Shown: positions 1 to 11,088 of the stretch, in pieces
How positions within the stretch are numbered: the first letter of the stretch is position 1
Layout of the letters: every line of letters begins with the position of its first letter
Assembly: GCF_023017165.1 (NCBI RefSeq)
Contig: NZ_JALKBW010000001.1
Coordinates: forward strand, 434,001 to 498,000
DNA length: 64,000 bases
Direction of reading: 5' to 3'
Source of the DNA: Gordonia alkaliphila
Lineage (GTDB): Bacteria; Actinomycetota; Actinomycetes; Mycobacteriales; Mycobacteriaceae
Position numbers and translations under genes: made by a program
Notes under the pieces: generated by a model
The model's database searches: none
What the model saw: the letters and a program-made list of their open reading frames with translations, nothing else
Told to the model about the DNA's origin: nothing

Positions 1-546
1 CAGGGCCTGGGCGAAGCCGTCGGTGGCCAGCGCCGGACGCAGCGACGCCGGCCAGTACGCGGCGCCGTCTTCGAGGTCGCCGGCGAGCAGTTCGCGCAGG
101 ATCACGTCCTGCTCGGATCCGGTGATCAACCGGGGCGGCGGATTGCCGTGCGCGCTGGCCTGCAAGCGCAGCACCGCGAACGCGTACGAGTGGACGGTCC
201 GCACGAGCGGCTCGCGCAGGGCCGCGCCGGTCCGCGAGTGCCCGGCCGCGAGCACGCGCCGGGTGATCTCGCTGCGCACAGCCACCGCCGACCGGCGGTT
301 GGCGGTCAACACCAGGACCGATTCGGGGTCGGCGGCGTCGTCGAGCAGTCGGGCGACGGCGACGTCGATCAGCAGCGCGGTCTTGCCGGTGCCGGGTCCG
401 CCGCGCACCCGATACGGCCGCCACGGGCGTTCGGGGTCGGCCTGATGCCCGGGTGTCAACAGCGCCGCCGCTTCCGCCGGCCAGGTGCGGGCGGGCAGCT
501 CGAACGGTGCCGGGGAGGCGATCAATCGAGTCTGCGCGGTGGCCAT
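1..546 (-). CDS. ATP-dependent DNA helicase, UvrD/Rep-like (Rv3202c type), 5' part only
   Basis: The first 182 codons of a superfamily 1 helicase; the rest lies off the left edge of the window. The translation carries a Walker A motif GGPGTGKT at residues 49-56 followed by a conserved VRTVHSYAFAVLR stretch typical of UvrD/AddA-like helicases. Such enzymes use ATP to unwind or process DNA ends in repair. The start is the ATG nearest the divergent hydrolase gene. The position beside a LipV-like hydrolase and an alkyltransferase-like protein matches Rv3202c in M. tuberculosis. Because the C-terminal domains cannot be seen, the nuclease or AddB-like content is unknown. Confidence 0.85.
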   Translation of the reverse strand, partial: MATAQTRLIASPAPFELPARTWPAEAAALLTPGHQADPERPWRPYRVRGGPGTGKTALLIDVAVARLLDDAADPESVLVLTANRRSAVAVRSEITRRVLAAGHSRTGAALREPLVRTVHSYAFAVLRLQASAHGNPPPRLITGSEQDVILRELLAGDLEDGAAYWPASLRPALATDGFAQAL

Positions 547-582
547 ACGCCCATGGAAGCACGCCCCTGCGACACTGATGAC

Positions 583-1365
583 ATGGCCCGCGCCCTCCAC
601 ACCCATCTGTTCGGACCCGCCGACGCGCCGACCGTGCTGGCTCTGCACGGTCTCACCGGGCACGGCAAGCGCTGGGAGCATCTGGCACCGCTGCTGCCCG
701 AGCTGCGGGTGGTGGCACCGGACCTGCTCGGGCACGGACATTCGCCATGGACGCCGCCGTGGTCGATCGAGGATCACGCCGCGGCCGTCGCCGACGCCGT
801 CGAGGCGCACGTCCCCCGCGAGCGGCGGCCGCTGACGGTGGTGGCACACTCGTTCGGCGCCGCCGTGGCCCTGCGACTGGCGCACGACCGCCCCGACCTG
901 GTCGACGGCCTGGTTCTGCTGGACCCCGCGCAGGGCCTGAACCCGGAATTCGCCTTGGCGATGGCGCAGAACAGCATTACCTACCGCGGCTACCCCGATG
1001 CGGCCACCGCGCAGGCCGCCAAACGCGCCGAGGGCTGGGGCGCGGTGCACGCGGACATCCTCGACAGGGAGATCGTCGACCATCTGATCGAGGACGGCGA
1101 CGGAGTGGCCTGGCGGGTGTGCGCCCCCGCCGCCACCGCCGCGTGGAGCGAACTGGCGCGTCCGGCGCTGTTGCCGCCGGCACAGGTGCCCACCCGGGTC
1201 GTCGTGGCGGCACGGGTGCAGCCGCCCTTCGTCACCGCCGACTTCCTCGCCGCGTGCGCCGCCGACCGCGCCGACACCGTGCGGGTCACGCACGTCGACA
1301 CCGAACACATGGTGCCCTTTCTCGCGCCCGACACGGTGGCCGCGCTGATCCGGGAGGTGCTCTAG
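583..1365 (+). CDS. alpha/beta hydrolase (LipV-like)
   Basis: A 260-residue single-domain alpha/beta hydrolase. An oxyanion-hole HGLTG lies at residues 22-26, the nucleophile elbow reads AHSFGA with Ser90, and a likely catalytic His sits in DTEHM near residue 243. The elbow has Ala instead of the first Gly of GxSxG. The substrate cannot be told; esterase or lipase activity is the family expectation. An in-frame ATG 30 bases upstream at 553 is possible, but the chosen start gives the usual N-terminus. The downstream alkyltransferase-like gene begins 3 bases after the stop, so they are probably co-transcribed. Context equals Rv3203 (lipV). Confidence 0.88.
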   Translation: MARALHTHLFGPADAPTVLALHGLTGHGKRWEHLAPLLPELRVVAPDLLGHGHSPWTPPWSIEDHAAAVADAVEAHVPRERRPLTVVAHSFGAAVALRLAHDRPDLVDGLVLLDPAQGLNPEFALAMAQNSITYRGYPDAATAQAAKRAEGWGAVHADILDREIVDHLIEDGDGVAWRVCAPAATAAWSELARPALLPPAQVPTRVVVAARVQPPFVTADFLAACAADRADTVRVTHVDTEHMVPFLAPDTVAALIREVL

Positions 1366-1368
1366 CCG

Positions 1369-1704
1369 ATGGCCAAGATCAGCGACACCCAGATCGAAAC
1401 GGTCCGCGCGCTGATCGCGGCGATCCCGCCCGGCGAGGTCAGCACGTACGGGGACCTGGCCGAGGCCGCCGGTCTCACCAATCCGCGCCAGGTGGGGTGG
1501 ATCCTGCGCACCGACGGCGCCGACCTGCCGTGGCAGCGTGTGGTGCCTGCGTCCGGTCGGCCCACCATCGACAAGGCGACCCGCCAACTGGATCTCCTTG
1601 CCGCCGAAGGGGTTCCGATCCACGACGGACGAATCCTGTTGCGCGAGTGCCGCACTCGCCTGCTCCGTGAACCGGACTCACGCGGACGACGAACGGAAAG
1701 CTAA
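1369..1704 (+). CDS. alkyltransferase-like protein (ATL; MGMT family without the catalytic Cys)
   Basis: A 111-residue protein homologous to the DNA-binding domain of O6-alkylguanine-DNA alkyltransferases. The active-site PCHRV is replaced by PWQRV at residues 54-58, so Trp55 stands where the alkyl-accepting Cys would be. That is the hallmark of ATL proteins, which bind O6-alkylguanine lesions, flip the base and hand it to nucleotide excision repair rather than removing the alkyl group. The N-terminal helix-turn-helix and the IPPGEVSTYGDLA region are well conserved. It follows the hydrolase gene closely and overlaps the 3' end of the convergent downstream gene by 4 bases. Equivalent to Rv3204. 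Confidence 0.9.
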   Translation: MAKISDTQIETVRALIAAIPPGEVSTYGDLAEAAGLTNPRQVGWILRTDGADLPWQRVVPASGRPTIDKATRQLDLLAAEGVPIHDGRILLRECRTRLLREPDSRGRRTES

Positions 1705-2558
1705 ACGAGCAGTCGGACCTTGTCGACGACCCGCAGCAGACCGGGCAGGGCGCCCGCGGTGGAACGCGGGTGCAGCGCGTGCACGCCGAGCCGGAACATG
1801 GTGGCGCGCAACAGCATCTGCGGCCACTCCTCCAGGTGCGACCAGCGCTCGATGAGCTCGTCGTCGGCCCCGCCCCAGGCGAGCGCGTCGACCACGACCA
1901 CCGCCGACGCCCACGACGCCGGGCGCCAGTACGGCACGATGTCGGTGATCGCCGGGGCCGCGGCACCGGCGAACAGCACGGTCCCGAAGAGGTCGCCGTG
2001 CACCACCTGCTGGGTCATCTTGACCGGTCGACGCAGACCGGCGAGTTCCTTGATCGCAGCGACGGAGGCATCGCCGTCGTCCTCGGTCGGGGTCGGCATG
2101 CCCGCCCCGCGCGCGGACCGCAGGGGCGGCTCCTCCCAGGCGCCGCGGTCGGCGGCGTTGAAGACGTCGACGTCGTCGAACGGCGGCGCCGGCGGCTGCA
2201 GCAGAAAACGCGGACGTTCGAGCTTGGCCAGCGCGGCGTTCAGGCGATCGGCGACGGCCAGCACCTCGTCGTACCGCGGTTCCGGGCTGCCCGCCACGTA
2301 GGTGTCGGCGCGCCAGCCGGAGACCACATAGCGGCCGTCGGTGGCGCGCAGCGGGCGGGCGATCCGCATGCCCTCCACGTACAGGTTCTCCCGGGCGTTC
2401 GCCGACCAGGCGGCCCGCGCGTGGTCGGGCACCAGGGTCAGGACCACTTCGCCGACGCGCCAGCCGAGCACGCCGCTGCCTTCCATGGCGATGGGCGGGT
2501 GCGCGGTCAGACCGAAGGTGGTCAGCACCTGTTCCGGTGGCGCGGCGATCGTGGTCAC
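1701..2558 (-). CDS. conserved actinobacterial protein, TIGR02569 family (Rv3205c-like)
   Basis: A 285-residue protein matching the actinobacterial TIGR02569-type family by its N-terminal PEQVLTTFGL, the central GWRADTYVAG and a VHGDLFGTVLF segment reminiscent of the aminoglycoside-phosphotransferase/kinase fold. No function is established. The GTG start at 2558 is preferred because it opens directly on the conserved N-terminus; an ATG at 2603 would add 15 poorly conserved residues. It lies downstream of moeZ on the same strand and may share its transcript. The kinase-like fold is inference only. Confidence 0.8.
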   Translation of the reverse strand: MTTIAAPPEQVLTTFGLTAHPPIAMEGSGVLGWRVGEVVLTLVPDHARAAWSANARENLYVEGMRIARPLRATDGRYVVSGWRADTYVAGSPEPRYDEVLAVADRLNAALAKLERPRFLLQPPAPPFDDVDVFNAADRGAWEEPPLRSARGAGMPTPTEDDGDASVAAIKELAGLRRPVKMTQQVVHGDLFGTVLFAGAAAPAITDIVPYWRPASWASAVVVVDALAWGGADDELIERWSHLEEWPQMLLRATMFRLGVHALHPRSTAGALPGLLRVVDKVRLLV

Positions 2559-2663
2559 GATGCCACAGACTACCCAGGCAAGCGCTCGGTTTCCGGGTGC
2601 CACACCGGCCCGCGCGTCGCCGATCAGCGGTGATCCACCCCGCCGCGCAGGACGGAGGCGGAG

Positions 2664-3847
2664 TCAGTAGGTCGGCATCTCGGGGTCCACCTGCTGCGCC
2701 CACGCCAGGATGCCGCCCTCCAGGTGCACCACCCGGTCCAGTCCGGCCGCCCGCAGCGCCGCCAGCGCCTGCGCCGAACGGATCCCGGTCTTGCAGTACA
2801 GGACCACCCGACCCTCGCGCGGGATCTGGGCCGACGCCCGACCGTCGACGATGTCGCCGCGCGGCACCAGCCGGGCGCCGGGCAGCGCCGCGATCTCCCA
2901 TTCGACCGGTTCGCGCACGTCGATCAGCACCGGCGGATCGTCGCTGTCGAGTTCGGCGCGCAGCTGCAGCGGCGTGATCGACGACGTGTCGGCCGCGGTG
3001 TCGGCGTCGACGACGGCGGGGATGCCGCAGAACGCGTCGTAATCGATCAGCGCGGTGATCGGCGCGCGGTCCGGATCGCGCGCGAACCGCACGGTCCGGT
3101 GCGTCATCGCGAGCGCGTCGTAGATCAGCAGGCGCCCCAGCAGCGGATCGCCGATGCCGCAGAGCAGCTTGATCGCCTCGGTGCCCATCAGCGAACCGAT
3201 GGTGCCGCAGAGCAGCCCGAAGACGCCGCCCTCGGCGCACGACGGCACCAGTCCGGCCGGCGGCGCCTGCGGGTACAGGTCGCGATAATTGAGGCCGCGC
3301 CCGTCCGGTGCGTCCTCCCAGAACACCGACACCTGACCGGAGAACCGGAAGATGGAGCCCCACACGTACGGCTTGTGCGCGAGCGCCGCGGCGTCGTTCA
3401 CCAGGTAGCGGGTGGCGAAGTTGTCGGTGCCGTCCAGGATCAGGTCGTAGCGACCGAACAGCTCCACCGCATTATCGTTGGTGAGCACGACGTCGTGCAG
3501 TTCCACCCGAACCAGCGGATTGATCGCGGCGATCGCGTCCCGCGCCGATTCGATCTTCGCGCGCCCCACGTCGGCCACGCCGTGCAGGATCTGTCGCTGC
3601 AGATTGGATTCGTCGACCACGTCGAAGTCGACGATGCCCAGCGTGCCCACGCCCGCCGCCGCCAGGTAGAGCAGCGTCGGCGAGCCGAGGCCGCCCGCCC
3701 CCATCACGAGGACGCGCGCGTTCTTCAGACGACGCTGACCCGCCACCCCGACGTCGGGAATGATCAGGTGCCTGCTGTACCGCGCGATCTCCTCGGCGGT
3801 CAGCTCGGGCCCCGGCTCGACGAGCGGCGGCAGCGCGGACGCCGGGG

Positions 3848-3851
<4 letters not shown>
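2664..3851 (-). CDS. moeZ: MoeZ-type adenylyltransferase/sulfurtransferase (ThiF plus rhodanese)
   Basis: A 395-residue E1-like enzyme. The N-terminal ThiF/MoeB domain carries GAGGLG at residues 51-56 for ATP and adenylates the C-terminus of small sulfur-carrier proteins. The C-terminal rhodanese domain has the persulfide Cys353 in CKTGIRS. The two CxxC zinc pairs of classical MoeB are not apparent, as in mycobacterial MoeZ. It thus probably activates and thiolates MoaD- or ThiS-type carriers for molybdopterin, cysteine or thioamide pathways. The ATG overlaps the TGA of the preceding gene by 4 bases (ATGA), implying translational coupling. Corresponds to Rv3206c. Confidence 0.93.
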
Positions 3852-5660
<1,809 letters not shown>

Positions 5661-5700
5661 ACCGAATAGGTCGCGACCGAGTGGGCCGTCGGGGCGAAGG

Positions 5701-5934
5701 TCAGGAAGCGCCGAAGCCCACCCGGCGGCTCTCCGAGCTGCCGACCTCGACGTAGGAGATCTTGCTTGCCGGCACCAGGACGCGGGAGCCCTTCTCGTCG
5801 GTCAGTTCCAGCACGCCCTCGCCGGTGGCCAACGCGTCCGCGACGGACTTGTACACCTTGTCGGCCTTCTCCGTCGTCGACAGCGACAGTTCCCGTGCGG
5901 TGTTCTCGATACCGATTTTGACCTCAACGCTCAT
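5701..5934 (-). CDS. DUF3107 small protein (TB9.4-like)
   Basis: A 77-residue protein beginning MSVEVKIGIEN and ending RRVGFGAS, which matches the actinobacterial DUF3107 family (M. tuberculosis Rv3208A/TB9.4). The length is normal for the family. It has no recognisable catalytic motif; several family members are abundant cytosolic proteins and T-cell antigens, with no known function. It lies convergent to the TetR gene and downstream of the ferritin-like gene on the same strand. Confidence 0.88.
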   Translation of the reverse strand: MSVEVKIGIENTARELSLSTTEKADKVYKSVADALATGEGVLELTDEKGSRVLVPASKISYVEVGSSESRRVGFGAS

Positions 5935-5966
5935 GGTGTCGAATCCTACTGCAGGCCCCGCCGCGC

Positions 5967-6626
5967 TCACGCGAGGCCGAGGGCGCGCATCCGCTCCCCG
6001 TGTCGCTCCGCGATCGAGTCGAAGAAGGTCGCCACGTCGGTGAGCGAGCCGGTGCCGGAGAAGAGCAGGTCGGTCACGTCGGGGTCTTCGGCGAGCACCC
6101 ACTGCATGTGCGTGATGGCCTCGCCGAGCAGTCGACGACCCCACAGCGTCAGCGGCGCCGCCACCGCCGGATCGGCCGTGACGGCCGCCCGCACCTGCTC
6201 GCACGCCCACTCCGACGACGATGTGTCCGCCATCACCTCGCCGAATGTGTCACGTACCTCTTCCGGCAGGTGATCGACCATCTCGGCGAAGAAGTCCGCC
6301 GACATGCCGTCGCCGATATACATCTTGACCAGCACCTCCAGCCAGGTGGAGGGGTCGGTGACCTTGTGATAGCGGTTGAATACGTCAACATGCTGGTCGA
6401 CGGCGTCGGCGACGTCGCGCCCGGCGGCCGTGACCTGCTCGGCGAGCACCTGGAAATGGTTGATCTCCGAACCGGTCATGCGCAGCAGGGCCACCCGATC
6501 GGCGGTGGTCGGCGCCATCGCCCCTTCGGAGATCAGCCGTGCGACAGCGGCGTACTCGCCGGCGAGAAAGATCTCGCACAGGGTCACGACGACGGGGTTC
6601 TCGGGCGCTGCGGGCGTGTTCGGCAT
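5967..6626 (-). CDS. ferritin-like fold protein (Rv3210c-like)
   Basis: A 219-residue, mostly helical protein of the ferritin-like superfamily (related to the MiaE-type group). Potential metal ligands include Glu residues in EIFLAGEY and an ExxH pair in SEINHFQ, with a further WACEQV Glu. A di-iron site is plausible but cannot be proven from sequence alone. The ATG start opens with MPNTPAAPENP and gives the expected length. The DUF3107 gene follows 32 bases downstream, suggesting an operon. Its substrate and role are unknown. Confidence 0.82.
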   Translation of the reverse strand: MPNTPAAPENPVVVTLCEIFLAGEYAAVARLISEGAMAPTTADRVALLRMTGSEINHFQVLAEQVTAAGRDVADAVDQHVDVFNRYHKVTDPSTWLEVLVKMYIGDGMSADFFAEMVDHLPEEVRDTFGEVMADTSSSEWACEQVRAAVTADPAVAAPLTLWGRRLLGEAITHMQWVLAEDPDVTDLLFSGTGSLTDVATFFDSIAERHGERMRALGLA

Positions 6627-6816
6627 GGGAGTCAGCGTAGGCAACGGGCTACACTGTGACCAGACGCAGGTCGCAGCCGGGAGTTTTTCCGCTGTGCCCG
6701 TCGAACTTATGAGCGCGCACCAAGATCGCTCACGCCGGCGACCCCACCGATTCTCGGGACCCCGTGGAGCTTGACGAGTGCGTGCACGACGCACACGAGA
6801 GGCACCAAAACCAATC

Positions 6817-8445
6817 ATGACCACGGATATCAGCACCGCCACAGATCCGAACGACGACGTGCAGACCACCATCGTCGCCGAAGACCACCAGGCCCCCACC
6901 TTCGCCGAACTCGGCGTGGACCCCGCGATCGTCGCCGCCCTCGAGGCCGACGGCAAGTCCCGCACCTTCGCGATCCAGGAACTGACGCTGCCCCTCGCGC
7001 TGGCCGGCAGCGACCTCATCGGTCAGGCGCGCACCGGCATGGGCAAGACCTACGGCTTCGGCATCCCGCTGCTGCACCGCCTGGTGCACGCCGCCGACTT
7101 CGGCCTGCGCCCGCTCGACGGCACTCCGCGCGCCCTGATCATCGTGCCCACCCGCGAGCTCTGCATCCAGGTCCACGAGGATCTGCAGACCGCCGCCAAG
7201 GGCGTCACCGTCGACGCGCTGACCGCCGCGGGCAGTGACACCGCCGCCAACCGCCCCCTCAAGCTGACCGCGATCTACGGCGGCCGCCCCTACGACTCGC
7301 AGATCGCTGAGCTGCAGGCCGGCGTCGACGTGGTGGTCGGCACCCCGGGCCGTCTGCTCGACCTGGCCCAGCAGGGCCACCTGGTGCTGGGCAAGGTTCA
7401 GATCCTGGTGCTCGACGAGGCCGACGAGATGCTCGACCTGGGCTTCCTCCCGGACATCGAGCGCATCATGGGCGCCCTGCCCACGCCGCGCCAGACCATG
7501 CTGTTCTCGGCCACCATGCCGGGACCGATCGTGACGCTGGCCCGCACCTTCCTGACCCAGCCGACGCATATTCGCGCCGAGCAGGCCAACGACTCCGCGG
7601 TGCACGAGCGCACCACCCAGTACGTCTACCGCGCGCACGCCCTGGACAAGGCCGAACTGGTGGCGCGCATCCTGCAGGCCGACGGCCGCGGCGCGACGAT
7701 GATCTTCACCCGCACCAAGCGCACCGCCCAGAAGGTGGCCGACGACCTCGCCGACCGCGGTTTCTCGGTGGGCGCCGTGCACGGCGACCTCGGCCAGGTG
7801 GCCCGCGAGAAGGCCCTGGGCCGGTTCCGCGACGGCACCATCGACGTCCTGGTGGCCACCGACGTCGCGGCGCGCGGCATCGACATCGACGACGTGACGC
7901 ACGTGATCAACTACCAGTGCCCGGAGGACGACAAGACCTACGTGCACCGCATCGGCCGCACCGGTCGCGCAGGCCGCACCGGCACCGCGATCACCTTCGT
8001 CGACTGGGACGAGTTGCACCGCTGGGAACTCATCGACAAGGCCCTGGGCCTGGGCATTCCGGAGCCGATCGAGACGTACTCGACGTCCGAGCGCCTGCAG
8101 GAGGAACTGGGTGTGCCCGCCGACGCCACCGGCCGCATCGGCAAGCCCTCCGGTTCGACGTCGGGCTCGCGTTCCGGCGAACGCCGTGAGCCGCGCCGCG
8201 AGCGGGAACCGCGCACCGACCGTCCGGCCCGGAACCGTCGTCGTACCCGCGGCGGCAAGACCGCGGACACCGACGGCGCCGCGCCCGCCGCCGAGGCCGC
8301 CTCGTCGACCGACGATGCCGCAACCGCACCGACCGAAGGCGGCAAGGCCGAGGGCGGCGCGACCCGCCCGCGCCGTCGCCGTCGTCGCCGTTCCGGCGGT
8401 GCCGGTGCCGGTGAGACCGCCGCCGCTGCCCCGGCCGCCGACTAG
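6817..8445 (+). CDS. rhlE: DEAD-box ATP-dependent RNA helicase RhlE
   Basis: A 542-residue RNA helicase with Q motif (FAIQELTLP), Walker A in the variant ARTGMGKT, motif II DEAD within VLDEADEMLDLG, SAT in FSATMP, and motif VI HRIGRTGRAG. Two RecA-like domains fill about residues 20-410. The tail is rich in Arg, Gly, Ala and Pro and resembles RNA-binding extensions of mycobacterial RhlE (Rv3211). Such proteins remodel RNA in ribosome assembly and RNA decay. The ATG at 6817 is chosen because homology begins at the Met-Thr-Thr N-terminus; an in-frame start at 6778 would add 13 residues. The next gene begins 18 bases after the stop. Confidence 0.93.
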   Translation: MTTDISTATDPNDDVQTTIVAEDHQAPTFAELGVDPAIVAALEADGKSRTFAIQELTLPLALAGSDLIGQARTGMGKTYGFGIPLLHRLVHAADFGLRPLDGTPRALIIVPTRELCIQVHEDLQTAAKGVTVDALTAAGSDTAANRPLKLTAIYGGRPYDSQIAELQAGVDVVVGTPGRLLDLAQQGHLVLGKVQILVLDEADEMLDLGFLPDIERIMGALPTPRQTMLFSATMPGPIVTLARTFLTQPTHIRAEQANDSAVHERTTQYVYRAHALDKAELVARILQADGRGATMIFTRTKRTAQKVADDLADRGFSVGAVHGDLGQVAREKALGRFRDGTIDVLVATDVAARGIDIDDVTHVINYQCPEDDKTYVHRIGRTGRAGRTGTAITFVDWDELHRWELIDKALGLGIPEPIETYSTSERLQEELGVPADATGRIGKPSGSTSGSRSGERREPRREREPRTDRPARNRRRTRGGKTADTDGAAPAAEAASSTDDAATAPTEGGKAEGGATRPRRRRRRRSGGAGAGETAAAAPAAD

Positions 8446-8463
8446 CACCGACCGCTCCCCCTC

Positions 8464-9717
8464 TTGGCCGCCCGCTTAGCGCCCGAACGCCGCACCCGCC
8501 TGGATCTGACGATCACGGCGGTGATCACGGCGTCCGTGGTGCTGGCGGGCGTCCTGCTCTGGTGGACCGCGCCGTCGCGCACCACCGAACTGCGCACCGC
8601 CACCGAGGAGCCGGTCGTCGCGCTGCCGACCGAGAGTCTGCCGACCGCGTTCCGCGAACTGTGGCGGGCGCCGTCGGCGGCCACCGACGTCCCGGCCATC
8701 GGCAAGGCCACCGTCGTCACTGGCGACGGCGGCCTGCTGGCCGGCCGTGATCCGGCCACCGGCCGCGAACTGTGGAGTTACCGCCGCGACGCGCAGCTGT
8801 GCGCGGCCGTCGCCGCCTGGCCGGGCGGAACCAACGACGCCCTCGGCGTGTACCGCAACAGCCGCGGCTGCAGCGAGGTGACCGCGCTCGATGCGAGCTC
8901 CGGCGAACGCCGCGGCAACCGCACCAGCGACGCCGACGCCTCGATCACCCTCTCCTACGATCAGACCTTCGCGCTGGCCGCCGGCGACACCCGACTGGAG
9001 ACCTGGGGCACCAACCTGGTGCGCGGCATCGAGTACGGGCGCGTCGACGCGCCGGTCAACCCGGACGTCGCCCCGGACCGGGATGCCTGCCACCTGTACT
9101 CGGCGATCTCCGGCAGCAGTCGGGTCGCGGTGATCGAGCGCTGCTCCCGCGACGAGGGCTACCGGCTGACCATCCTCTCCTCGACACTCACCGACGAAGA
9201 GAAGATCCGCGAGTGGGGATCGGAACTGATCACCGACTCCGCGCAGGGCGCGCCCCCCGTGGTGATCGCGACGACCGACTCCACCGTGACGGTGTACGAC
9301 GGCGGTGACCCGAATCGGCCCGGCCCCACCGTGCGCACCTTCGGCACCGATGCGATCGAGCGGGGCGCCCGCTCGGTCGAGGGCGCGGCGACTCCCCCGG
9401 CCGACAGCCGGCCGCTGAACGCTCGGGCCCTGACCACCTACTGGACCGGCCGGTCCACGCTGGTGCTGGACAGCACCACCGGTGAGGCGCGGGTGCAGAT
9501 CTCCGACACGATCGGCCCCGGCGAGCAGGCCACCGGCCTACTGATCCCGGTGGTCGGCGGCATCACGGTGCGCGATCCGGTCAACGGCGCCGAACTGCGG
9601 CGGATCCCCGTGGACCGCGGCGATTACCGCGGCATGGTGTCCCTGCGCACCCTGGGCCCCTACGTGATCGAGCAGCGCGGGGCCGAGATCGTCGTCCTCG
9701 GCCCGACCGCCGAGTGA
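8464..9717 (+). CDS. membrane-anchored beta-propeller-like protein (Rv3212-like)
   Basis: A 417-residue protein opening with a TTG codon. A single N-terminal transmembrane helix (about residues 16-35, AVITASVVLAGVLLWW) anchors a large extracytoplasmic domain with repeated GGL/GRELW-type strands that resemble a PQQ-like beta-propeller. Paired Cys residues in that domain suggest disulfides outside the membrane. It lies immediately after rhlE on the same strand. Rv3212 has the same neighbours and also lacks a known function. Ligand binding or an envelope-structural role is speculative. Confidence 0.83.
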   Translation: MAARLAPERRTRLDLTITAVITASVVLAGVLLWWTAPSRTTELRTATEEPVVALPTESLPTAFRELWRAPSAATDVPAIGKATVVTGDGGLLAGRDPATGRELWSYRRDAQLCAAVAAWPGGTNDALGVYRNSRGCSEVTALDASSGERRGNRTSDADASITLSYDQTFALAAGDTRLETWGTNLVRGIEYGRVDAPVNPDVAPDRDACHLYSAISGSSRVAVIERCSRDEGYRLTILSSTLTDEEKIREWGSELITDSAQGAPPVVIATTDSTVTVYDGGDPNRPGPTVRTFGTDAIERGARSVEGAATPPADSRPLNARALTTYWTGRSTLVLDSTTGEARVQISDTIGPGEQATGLLIPVVGGITVRDPVNGAELRRIPVDRGDYRGMVSLRTLGPYVIEQRGAEIVVLGPTAE

Positions 9718-9727
9718 CCGGCGCGGC

Positions 9728-10519
9728 TCACTCGGACAGTTCGAAGGTCGCCAGCTCGTCGCCGGCCCAGTGTGCACGCAGATTGTCGGCGAGCTCGCGG
9801 TAGGCGGTGGCGCCCTTGTTCTTGCGGCCGCGCATCACCGAGGCGCCCGACGCCGAGGCTTCGGCGAAGCGGACGGTGCGCGGGATCGGCGGCGACAGCA
9901 CCGGGAGGTCGTAGCGGTCGGACACGTCCGACAGCACGTCCCGGCTGTGCGTGGTCCGCGCGTCGAAGAGCGTCGCCACGGTGCCCAGCAGCTTCAGCTC
10001 CGGGTTGGTGATCTGCTGGACCTCGGTGACCGTGCGCAGCAACTGCCCCACGCCGCGGTGCGCCAAGGTCTCGCACTGCAGCGGTACCACCACCTCGTCG
10101 GCGGCGGTGAGCCCGTTGAGGGTCAGCACGCCCAACGACGGCGGGCAGTCGATCAGGATCACATCGTAGTCCTGCGCTACTTCGGCCAGCGCGCGCTTGA
10201 GGGCGTACTCGCGGCCCGGCCGCATCAGCAGCAGCGCTTCGGCGCCGGCCAGGTCGATGGTGGCCGGCAGCAGGGTCACGTTGTCGTCGGTGTCGAGCAG
10301 GACGTCGGCGATGTCTTCCGCGCCGATCAGCACGTCGTGCACCGACTTGGTGAGCGCGTCGGGGTCGTGGCCGAGGGAAAAGGTAAGGCAGCCTTGCGGA
10401 TCCAGGTCCACCACGAGGACGGAGACGTCTTCGTCGGCCAGTGCGGCGCCGATGGAGGCGGTGGTGGTGGTCTTGGCGACCCCACCCTTCTGGTTCGCGA
10501 TGGCGAGCGTACGCGTCAT
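9728..10519 (-). CDS. ParA/Soj-like ATPase (Rv3213c-like)
   Basis: A 263-residue deviant-Walker ATPase. The P-loop KGGVAKTTT lies at residues 11-19, with a switch motif VVDLDPQGC and LIDCPPSLG. The protein is of the chromosomal ParA/Soj group, which dimerises on ATP and binds DNA or membranes to position cargo. No parB gene or parS-like cluster is visible nearby, so it is likely an orphan relative of the true ParA. Its end is only 10 bases from the convergent upstream gene. Rv3213c is the positional equivalent. Confidence 0.9.
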   Translation of the reverse strand: MTRTLAIANQKGGVAKTTTTASIGAALADEDVSVLVVDLDPQGCLTFSLGHDPDALTKSVHDVLIGAEDIADVLLDTDDNVTLLPATIDLAGAEALLLMRPGREYALKRALAEVAQDYDVILIDCPPSLGVLTLNGLTAADEVVVPLQCETLAHRGVGQLLRTVTEVQQITNPELKLLGTVATLFDARTTHSRDVLSDVSDRYDLPVLSPPIPRTVRFAEASASGASVMRGRKNKGATAYRELADNLRAHWAGDELATFELSE

Positions 10520-10570
10520 AACCCCAACCCTAGTGTGCGTCCGCGCACACCGATTTCGGGGCGTCGGGAT

Positions 10571-10990
10571 TCACGCGTCCGGGGGAAGGCTGTCGGCGGC
10601 CCAGTACTGCTGCGAGACGGGCGCGAACAGCAGGCACAGGACCACCACCACGAGCGCCAGGAGCGGCGCACCGAACACCGGGAGATTACTGTCGGTCAAC
10701 AGCGACCAGCCCACCGGAATCAACAGTAACTGGGTGAGGAGCGCGATCGCCCGACCCCATCGTCGACCCTGATACACGGCCAGGCCGCCGGCCAGCACGC
10801 CGCCGCCGATCAGCACGAACCACAGCGCGGTGCCGTACCCGCTGATGAAGTCCTCGTGATGGTTGCCGCCCGCGGCCCGAATCACCAGAAAGACCGCCAC
10901 CGCCAGCCCGAGGGCACCTTGGAAGGCGACGAGGCCGCCCGCCCAGCGCAGAGGTAGCGGTACCGGTGTGGTCGAATCGGGGTTGCTCAC
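10571..10990 (-). CDS. four-helix integral membrane protein (Rv3217c-like)
   Basis: A 139-residue hydrophobic protein with four predicted transmembrane helices (about residues 17-38, 48-68, 74-94, 99-118) and short polar ends. The GTG at 10990 is preferred because upstream codons read into the promoter of the divergent lipid kinase and carry no membrane segment. No enzymatic motif is seen. It corresponds by position and topology to Rv3217c. Function unknown. Confidence 0.8.
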   Translation of the reverse strand: MSNPDSTTPVPLPLRWAGGLVAFQGALGLAVAVFLVIRAAGGNHHEDFISGYGTALWFVLIGGGVLAGGLAVYQGRRWGRAIALLTQLLLIPVGWSLLTDSNLPVFGAPLLALVVVVLCLLFAPVSQQYWAADSLPPDA

Positions 10991-11088
10991 GCTCCCCAGC
11001 CTATTGCGGAACGGCGAATGCTCACATTCGGCGGTCGCGACGGACGCCGCGACCGGCCGCGCCCCGGTCACCGGTAAGCTGATCACTC

